Source: JBCCOW01 sp039025855 (GTDB lineage Bacteria > Planctomycetota > Phycisphaerae > Phycisphaerales > Phycisphaeraceae). From it: a DNA stretch of 64,000 nt. The position numbers and the translations under genes are program-made. Of the stretch, positions 58,718 to 64,000 are shown in pieces (the stretch's first letter is position 1; each line of letters opens with the position of its first letter). The notes beneath the pieces were generated by a model. It was given only the letters and a program-made list of their open reading frames with translations. It made no database searches and was not told the origin of the DNA. The stretch is taken from positions 1 through 64,000 of the forward strand of contig JBCCNL010000013.1 in the NCBI GenBank assembly GCA_039025855.1, given 5' to 3'.

Positions 58718-60154
58718 ATGAGCCAGAAACCCTGGGAACACGCCAAGTCATCCGGGTCCGAATCCGACCCCGTCGCCACCCGCTTCGTCGCCTCCCTCGA
58801 CGTCGATCAGCGCCTCTACCCCCACGACATCGCCGGGTCCATCGCCCACGCCACCATGCTCTACCACGTCGGCCTCCTCACCGCCGACGAGCTCGACGCC
58901 ATCACGACCGGCCTCAACACCATCAAGTCCGAGATCGACGAACAAGGCGCGTCCTGGCCCGGCTGGAAGATCGAGCTCGAAGACGTCCACATGTGCATCG
59001 AGGCCGCCCTCATCGAAAAGATTGGCGACCCCGGAAGAAAGCTCCATACCGGAAGAAGCCGCAACGATCAGGTGGCTTTCGATCTTTTTCTTTGGTTGGA
59101 CACGCCGCAGGGAAACATCAGTCGGCTGGTGGGGAAGTTCACAAAACTCTTCGAGGCATATGTCGATTTGGCGGAAAGTGATGGGGAGGTTGTGATTCCT
59201 TCATACACACACCTTCAGAGAGCTCAGCCCATCGTGGTCGGCTCGGAACTTATGGCGTGGCTTCGTGCATTCTCAGGTTGCGAGGACCAAGTTCATTCCG
59301 TGTACTCGGTCGAGAATCCTTTGGGTTCTGGTGCAATTGCAGGATCAGCGCTTCCGCTTGACCGGCAATTCACTTGCGAATCGAGCCAGATCGCAATCCA
59401 GAACTTTCCCTCGTCAAGTTCGATGTATGCGACAGCTAGCCGTGATCTCGTTATCGATTTTGTTTATGCCTTAACCAAGACTTCGATGTGGCTCTCCCGC
59501 TGGGCGGAACAATGGATCATCTACAACTCCACCGAGTTCGGCTTCATCACCCTCGGCGACGCCTACACCACCGGCTCGTCGATGATGCCCCAGAAACGCA
59601 ACCCCGACATGCTCGAGCTCATCCGCGGCAAGACCGGCCAGGTCTACGGATCGCTCGTCGCCCTGCTCACCATGTGCAAGGGCCTGACCATCGGCTACAA
59701 CCGCGACCTCCAAGAGGACAAGCGCCACCTGTTCAGTGCCTACGACACCGTCTGCGACTGCCTCGACATCGCCGCCGGCATCGTCCGCACCACGACCTTC
59801 AACGAAGCCCGCATCAAGCAGGGCCTCGACCGCGGCTACCTCGACGCCACCAGCCTCGCCGAGTACCTCGTGACCCAGGGCGTCGCCTTCCGCACCGCCC
59901 ACCAGATCGTCGGAGCCCTCGTCCGGCAGTGCGATGAAACCGACCGCTACAAGCTCGAACAACTCAGCGTCGAAGAGATGAACGCCGCCGTCCAAGTCGC
60001 CGGGAATGACCCCGTCGTGACCGACACCGTCTATGACTGGCTTGGCCCCGAGAACGTTGTGAAGCGTTACCAGTCGGCCGGCAACGCGGGGCTGACCGGA
60101 TTCCATGAACAGCTCGCGTCTTGGAAAGAGCGGCTGGCCGGCGACGCCGAGTAG
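58718..60154 (+). CDS. argH: Argininosuccinate lyase
   Basis: 478 residues. Signatures: 'HTGRSRNDQVAFDLFLW', 'YTHLQRAQPIVVGSELMAWL' (catalytic His of the fumarase/ASL fold), 'VENPLGSGAIAGSALPLDR' and the catalytic-serine loop 'GSSMMPQKRNPDMLELIRGK'. Cleaves argininosuccinate to arginine and fumarate, last step of arginine synthesis. From about 59015 to 59510 the DNA has A/T-ended codons and lower GC than both flanks, while the protein stays in frame: a mosaic. No other arg gene is nearby; it sits among signalling genes. Confidence 0.97.
   Translation: MSQKPWEHAKSSGSESDPVATRFVASLDVDQRLYPHDIAGSIAHATMLYHVGLLTADELDAITTGLNTIKSEIDEQGASWPGWKIELEDVHMCIEAALIEKIGDPGRKLHTGRSRNDQVAFDLFLWLDTPQGNISRLVGKFTKLFEAYVDLAESDGEVVIPSYTHLQRAQPIVVGSELMAWLRAFSGCEDQVHSVYSVENPLGSGAIAGSALPLDRQFTCESSQIAIQNFPSSSSMYATASRDLVIDFVYALTKTSMWLSRWAEQWIIYNSTEFGFITLGDAYTTGSSMMPQKRNPDMLELIRGKTGQVYGSLVALLTMCKGLTIGYNRDLQEDKRHLFSAYDTVCDCLDIAAGIVRTTTFNEARIKQGLDRGYLDATSLAEYLVTQGVAFRTAHQIVGALVRQCDETDRYKLEQLSVEEMNAAVQVAGNDPVVTDTVYDWLGPENVVKRYQSAGNAGLTGFHEQLASWKERLAGDAE
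59015..59510 (+). other. Compositionally foreign patch inside argH
   Basis: Roughly 500 bases with codons such as TTT, CTT, AAA, GAA, GTT and ATT at positions where flanking argH codons end in C or G. Start is near 'gaaaagattggcgacc', end near 'cttcgatgtggctctcccgc' (boundaries by eye). The encoded protein segment (about residues 100-265) contains conserved ArgH motifs, so this is replacement by a homologous segment rather than insertion. Confidence 0.75.
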
Positions 60155-60188
60155 CCCGGTATCATCGACGCGATCGGGTGTGCTCCCA

Positions 60189-60259
60189 TCGGCGAGCCGG
60201 GGCGTGTCGCCCCAGGCAACCGCCCGCACACTCCGGCCCGACACGGGCCGGCTCGCCGA
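60189..60259. repeat. Long imperfect inverted repeat after argH
   Basis: TCGGCGAGCCGG (60189-60200) and CCGGCTCGCCGA (60248-60259) with inner CGTGTCG / CGACACG arms, in the 129-bp gap between argH and the FHA-kinase start. Could fold into a long stem and serve as terminator or leader; no T-run. Confidence 0.65.
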
Positions 60260-60283
60260 CTCAGATCCGCCTTGAGGCTTTTT

Positions 60284-61984
60284 ATGCTCGTCCTCACCGT
60301 CATCCAGGGCCCGGACAAGGGCCGACGCATCGAGATGCCCGACCACGAGCCGCAGTTGCTCGGGCGGAGCTCAGAAGCGATCCAGCTCTCCGATCAGACG
60401 ATCTCCCGCCGACACGCCGAGCTGACGCCCAACGGCCACGGCCTCTGGTCGATCAACGACCTGGGCTCCGCCAATGGCACGTTTGTCAACGGCGTGCGTG
60501 TCGGCGAGCCAAGACGCCTCCGGGCCGGCGACCAGGTCCGCGTCGGCAACTCGCTGATTGTGTTTGGTGAAGGGCAGGTCACCAACCCGCTCGAAGGCCA
60601 GGTCCGCGGCGCGGGCAAGAGCGAGATGGAGGTCAACCTCGAGTCATCGGTCGCCGCCAACGACGACTCGATGATGATGTCGTCGCCCGAGCCGTCGATG
60701 TCGGCGCAGTTCCAGCTCACGGTCATGTACGAGCTGCTCGCGACCATCGGCAGCACCGCCGACAAGCAGCAGCTGTATGAGCGGGTGATGGACGTGGTCT
60801 ACGAGTACTTCTCCGCCGACCGCGCGTTCATCCTGCTCTACGACAACCCCCGCGAACCCGACAGCGGCCTCGAGCCCGTCACGGTCCGGCGTCGCCTCGT
60901 CGGAGCCGGCGGCGTGGACACCGACGCCAAGGCACCGATCACCTACAGCCGAACGATCGTCAAATATGTCACCCGCAAACGCATGGGCGTGCTCACGTCC
61001 AACGCGATGAACGACACCCGGTTCACCACCGGCGACTCGGTCCAGGCCTACGGCATCCGCTCCGCGATGTGCGTGCCCATCACCTACAAAGACCTGATCT
61101 ACGGCGTCATCCACCTCGACTCCACCATCGCCAACTACACCTACACCGACGACCAGCTCAGCCTGCTCACCGCGATCGGCGTGCAGACCGGGCTGGCGCT
61201 GGCCAACCTACGGTTGGTCGACGCCCGCGTCCGGGCTGAACGCCTTGCTGCCGTTGGGCAAACGGTCGCGTCGCTGTCGCACTCGATCAAGAACATCCTT
61301 CAGGGCATGCGCGGTGGGGCCGACGTCGTCGAGCTGGGCCTGCGTAAGTCCAACCTGCAGGTGGTCAACAACGGCTGGGAGATCGTCGCCCGCAACCTCG
61401 AGCGCATCTACGAACTGACCATGAACATGCTGCAGTTCTCCAAGCAGCGCAAGCCCGAGCTGGAGCTTCAAAGTGTCCAGCCGATCCTCGAAGAAGTCGT
61501 CGCGCTGATCCAGAAACAGTTCGACACGAAGAAGGTCGCGCTGATCCTGGACACGGACGCCGACGTCCCGCCCGCGCCGGTGCAGGCGTCGGGGATCCAC
61601 CAGGCGGTGCTCAACCTGGTCAGCAACGCGCTGGACGCCTGCGAGCCCGAGGCGGGGGCGGTGACCGCGTCGCTGCAGTTCGACCCGGCGGGGGGTGGGG
61701 GCGGCGAGGTGGTGATCCGGGTGACGGACAACGGCGAGGGGATGAGCCCGGCGGTCCGCGACCGGCTGTTCGAGCCGTTCCACTCGACCAAGGGCTACGG
61801 CGGGACGGGCCTGGGGCTGGTTGTGACCCAGAAGATCGTCGATGAACACCAGGGCAAGATCAGCGTCGCGTCGGAACCCGGGGCCGGCACGACCTTTGAG
61901 ATGCGCCTGCCGATCCACCGCGAGGGCGGCGCGAGCCCTGCCGACACCCACGCCGGCGTCGTCCGGCCCGCAATCTCGGGTTGA
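60284..61984 (+). CDS. FHA-GAF histidine kinase
   Basis: 566 residues from ATG 60284 (GAGG 6 bases upstream; TTG 60272 is an in-frame alternative). FHA domain (about 1-95): 'LLGRSSEAIQLSDQTISRRH', 'INDLGSANGTFVNGVRVGEP'. A short acidic linker, GAF domain (about 150-320: 'YEYFSADRAFILLYDN', 'VPITYKDLIYGVIHLDS'). Kinase: 'LSHSIKNILQGMRGGADVVE' with the phospho-acceptor His, then HATPase N-box 'LNLVSNALDACEPE', G1 'DNGEGMSPAV', G2 'GTGLGLVVTQKI'. FHA reads phospho-Thr, linking Ser/Thr-kinase signals to a His kinase. No membrane segment. Confidence 0.94.
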   Translation: MLVLTVIQGPDKGRRIEMPDHEPQLLGRSSEAIQLSDQTISRRHAELTPNGHGLWSINDLGSANGTFVNGVRVGEPRRLRAGDQVRVGNSLIVFGEGQVTNPLEGQVRGAGKSEMEVNLESSVAANDDSMMMSSPEPSMSAQFQLTVMYELLATIGSTADKQQLYERVMDVVYEYFSADRAFILLYDNPREPDSGLEPVTVRRRLVGAGGVDTDAKAPITYSRTIVKYVTRKRMGVLTSNAMNDTRFTTGDSVQAYGIRSAMCVPITYKDLIYGVIHLDSTIANYTYTDDQLSLLTAIGVQTGLALANLRLVDARVRAERLAAVGQTVASLSHSIKNILQGMRGGADVVELGLRKSNLQVVNNGWEIVARNLERIYELTMNMLQFSKQRKPELELQSVQPILEEVVALIQKQFDTKKVALILDTDADVPPAPVQASGIHQAVLNLVSNALDACEPEAGAVTASLQFDPAGGGGGEVVIRVTDNGEGMSPAVRDRLFEPFHSTKGYGGTGLGLVVTQKIVDEHQGKISVASEPGAGTTFEMRLPIHREGGASPADTHAGVVRPAISG

Positions 61985-62094
61985 CGACGGACACAAAGCA
62001 AGCTCAGTATTGTCCTTACGGATCGTTTGGAATTAAATGTCGGCTCGTGTACGCTACGACGCAATAGCGGTCTGAATTACTCGTTTTCTCTCTC

Positions 62095-63603
62095 ATGGCG
62101 ATCCCTGCATCCCTCGCGCCCATTCCGAACCGCGTTTTTACCCCCGCGATGGCCCGCCATCTACTCGAGCGAGCCGGCACCGGCGGCAGCCCCGCCGACA
62201 TCGCTGAGCTTCACGGGCTTGGGCTCGACGAAGCCGCCAAACGGCTGGCCCGGTACGAGTCGATCGATGCCTCGATGCTGACCGACTTTGATGCCGACCC
62301 CGACATCATCCGGCCACGCACCGCCGAGGAGCGGGCCGAGGTCCGCAAGGCCCGCCGGGCGGGCGACGAGGCAACGGTCGACGCGTTCCAGCGGCGAAAG
62401 GTCGAGGCGTTCGGCGAGGACCGCCGGATGTTCACCCGGCTTCAGCGTTGGTGGGTCCAGCGGATGATCGAGACGCCCCGCCCCGCTGAGGAGAAGCGGG
62501 TCCTGCTCTGGCATGGCCACTTTGCCACCCGGCACCGCGACATCCGCGATGCCTACCTCATGTACCGCCAACAGAAGACGTTCCGCCAGTTCGGGAACGC
62601 CTCCTTCGCCGACCTCGCCAAGGCCATGGTCCGCGACCCGGCGATGATCCTCTTCCTGAACAACGACCGGAACATCCGCCGACGCCCCAACGAGAACCTG
62701 GCCCGCGAGTTCATGGAGCTGTTCACGCTCGGCGAGGGTCAGTACACCGAGAAGGACATCAAGGAAGCCGCCCGCGCCCTGACCGGGTACCACCGCTTCG
62801 ATAACGACTTCGAGTTCCGCCGGCTCGTACACGACGGCGGCGAGAAGACCATCCTCGGCCGGACCGACGACTTCGATGGCGACTCCTTCGTCCAGCTCCT
62901 GCTCAAGCAGAAGGTGACCTCTCGCTACATCGCGCTCAAGCTCTACCGGCATTATGTCGCCGACGTCCCCGAGTACCTCGACCTGCTGCCGCGCGATCAC
63001 GCCAAGGCGGTCAACGCCCTGGGCGATGAACTGCTCCGCAACACGTACCACATCGGTCAGACGCTTGAGACCCTGTTCAAGTCTCGGATGTTCTACGACC
63101 GCGACGCGATCGGGAACAAGATCAAGAGCCCGTCCCACCTCGTTGCCGGGGCCGCGCGGTCGCTGGGCACCCCGAACCGGTCGATGGCGATCCTGGTGAC
63201 CGCCATGTCGAAGATGGGCCAGGCCCTGTTCGAGCCGCCGAGCGTGGCGGGCTGGGACGGCGGACGCTCGTGGATCAACACGTCGACACTCTTCATGCGG
63301 CAGAACGTGGCGATCTATCTGATCACCGGGCACGACCCGACGCGTCGCAACGCCAAAGCCCGGAAGGACTACAACCCCACGCCGCTGCTGGCGGGCCTGA
63401 CCGATCGGCAACGCGCCGATGCCGAAGCCGTGGTCGATCACCTTGCCGACGCCCTGCTCGGGCCGACGGTCGGGCGAGACCGCCGAGACCCGATGGTCGA
63501 ACTGATCCGGCAACGGACCGAGACCGGCAAGCCCGCCGACCGCGAGACGCTCGTGAAGACGCTGACCCTGATGACCGCGATGCCCGAGTACCAGCTCTGC
63601 TAA
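62095..63603 (+). CDS. DUF1800 family protein
   Basis: 502 residues. Typical DUF1800 stretches: 'FTPAMARHLLERAGTGGSPA', 'RLQRWWVQRMIETPRPAEEKRV', 'LWHGHFATRHRDI', 'NENLAREFMELFTLGEGQYT', 'ARALTGYHRFDNDFEFR' and 'FEPPSVAGWDGGRSWIN'. No signal peptide is evident at this start. Followed 31 bp later by a DUF1501 gene; DUF1800/DUF1501 pairs are very common in planctomycetes and probably act at the cell surface or in export, but their biochemical role is unknown. An upstream start was not sought beyond 62095. Confidence 0.93.
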   Translation: MAIPASLAPIPNRVFTPAMARHLLERAGTGGSPADIAELHGLGLDEAAKRLARYESIDASMLTDFDADPDIIRPRTAEERAEVRKARRAGDEATVDAFQRRKVEAFGEDRRMFTRLQRWWVQRMIETPRPAEEKRVLLWHGHFATRHRDIRDAYLMYRQQKTFRQFGNASFADLAKAMVRDPAMILFLNNDRNIRRRPNENLAREFMELFTLGEGQYTEKDIKEAARALTGYHRFDNDFEFRRLVHDGGEKTILGRTDDFDGDSFVQLLLKQKVTSRYIALKLYRHYVADVPEYLDLLPRDHAKAVNALGDELLRNTYHIGQTLETLFKSRMFYDRDAIGNKIKSPSHLVAGAARSLGTPNRSMAILVTAMSKMGQALFEPPSVAGWDGGRSWINTSTLFMRQNVAIYLITGHDPTRRNAKARKDYNPTPLLAGLTDRQRADAEAVVDHLADALLGPTVGRDRRDPMVELIRQRTETGKPADRETLVKTLTLMTAMPEYQLC

Positions 63604-63634
63604 CAGCTAGTAGCTAGCAGCTAAAGGCTAAAAA
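63604..63634. repeat. CTAGCAGCTA-type short repeat
   Basis: Degenerate 7-mers such as AGCTAGT, AGCTAGC, AGCTAAA, GGCTAAA fill the 31-base gap between the DUF1800 stop and the DUF1501 start, resembling the heptads at 54618 and 57142 in spacing. Confidence 0.5.
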
Positions 63635-64000
63635 ATGTGTGACCACTACCACCCGCTATCGACCGAGACGCCCGAATCTGTCCCTGGCGCCTACACGCGT
63701 CGGCGGTTCCTGGGCGGCTCGCTCGCCCTGCTCTCGACCGCCGCGACCGCGCCGGCGTTCCTCGGACGCACCGGCTCGGCGCTGGCCGACACCACCATGC
63801 GCCTCTCGAGCACGCCCGGCTCGTCGGCCCACCGCGTGCTCGTGGTCGTTCAGCTCTCCGGCGGTAACGATGGGCTCAACACCGTCGTGCCCTTCGGCGA
63901 CGACCACTATCACCGCGCTCGGCCACGCCTGAAAATCAGCGAGGACGAAGCGGTCCAGCTCGCCGGCGTCGATGGCATCGGGCTGAACCCGAACCTTGCA
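63635..64000 (+). CDS. DUF1501 family protein, Tat-exported (3' end outside window)
   Basis: 122 codons from ATG 63635 to the window end with no stop. N-terminus 'MCDHYHPLSTETPESVPGAY' then a twin-arginine signal 'TRRRFLGGSLALLSTAATA' and 'AHRVLVVVQLSGGNDGLNTV', which is the opening motif of DUF1501 (alkaline-phosphatase-like fold). It would be exported folded by Tat. Pairs with the DUF1800 gene just upstream. Truncated here by the window. Confidence 0.93.
   Translation, partial: MCDHYHPLSTETPESVPGAYTRRRFLGGSLALLSTAATAPAFLGRTGSALADTTMRLSSTPGSSAHRVLVVVQLSGGNDGLNTVVPFGDDHYHRARPRLKISEDEAVQLAGVDGIGLNPNLA

Overview
The window looks like chromosomal DNA of a high-GC planctomycete, most likely class Phycisphaerae. 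The clues are a DUF1800/DUF1501 (Tat-exported) gene pair, a 717-residue membrane-anchored TPR-like protein of a planctomycete type, repeated SPFH proteins, FtsX/OPT-like transporter clusters, many GTG/TTG starts and dispersed palindromic repeats. Assignments rest on reading motifs by eye; no database search was run.

Layout: 0-3.1 kb (minus) carries phage head genes: an SU10-type major capsid protein cut by the window start, a small coiled-coil protein in scaffold position and a portal protein. 3.2-4.8 kb is a GAF/sigma-54 activator. 4.9-15.0 kb (minus) is a six-gene operon: a polytopic SPFH protein, HflC-like, HflK-like, an ABC ATPase, an ABC-2 permease and a TPR-like protein; a second ABC-2 permease diverges from it. 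16.7-21.2 kb holds a phosphohexomutase, a Sua5/TsaC-type tRNA threonylcarbamoyladenosine enzyme and a PlsC+OlsB-like acyltransferase. 21.2-27.7 kb is a second phage-like module: S24/XRE repressor, divergent promoter, sigma-like HTH protein, ABC ATPase, GNAT, ParB-like protein, small basic protein, large terminase and an HTH/transmembrane protein. 27.7-29.4 kb holds a Kdo-kinase-like protein and a hexose-6-phosphate mutarotase. 29.4-43.9 kb is an eight-gene plus-strand operon: DUF6785-like membrane protein, unknown, PqqD-like protein, FtsX permease, MacB-type ATPase, a 1700-residue fusion of a catalytically dead M28 peptidase domain to FtsX, OPT-like transporter, second MacB-type ATPase. 43.9-52.5 kb has an acyl-CoA/ACP synthetase, SPOR lipoprotein, DMT and MFS transporters, a large secreted protein, hemC and tRNA-Tyr. 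52.7-62 kb has an HNH nuclease, a broken SEC-C gene and a signalling cluster (HTH-REC, HDOD-histidine kinase, receiver-GAF, FHA-GAF-histidine kinase) with argH inside it. The window ends in the DUF1800/DUF1501 pair.

The points most worth following are these. (1) The phage head genes are split by about 18 kb of host genes, and both halves have taken on the local strand bias, which suggests a domesticated or gene-transfer-agent-like system. (2) The eight-gene operon looks like an undescribed peptide/lipoprotein handling machine with a pseudo-peptidase. (3) The plus strand is G-rich from 0 to about 51.25 kb whatever the gene direction and C-rich afterwards, with the switch in the 62-bp MFS/hemC gap, as expected at a replication terminus or a recent inversion end. 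(4) Palindromic elements with UUCG loops sit in frame inside coding genes. (5) argH contains an internal patch of foreign base composition.
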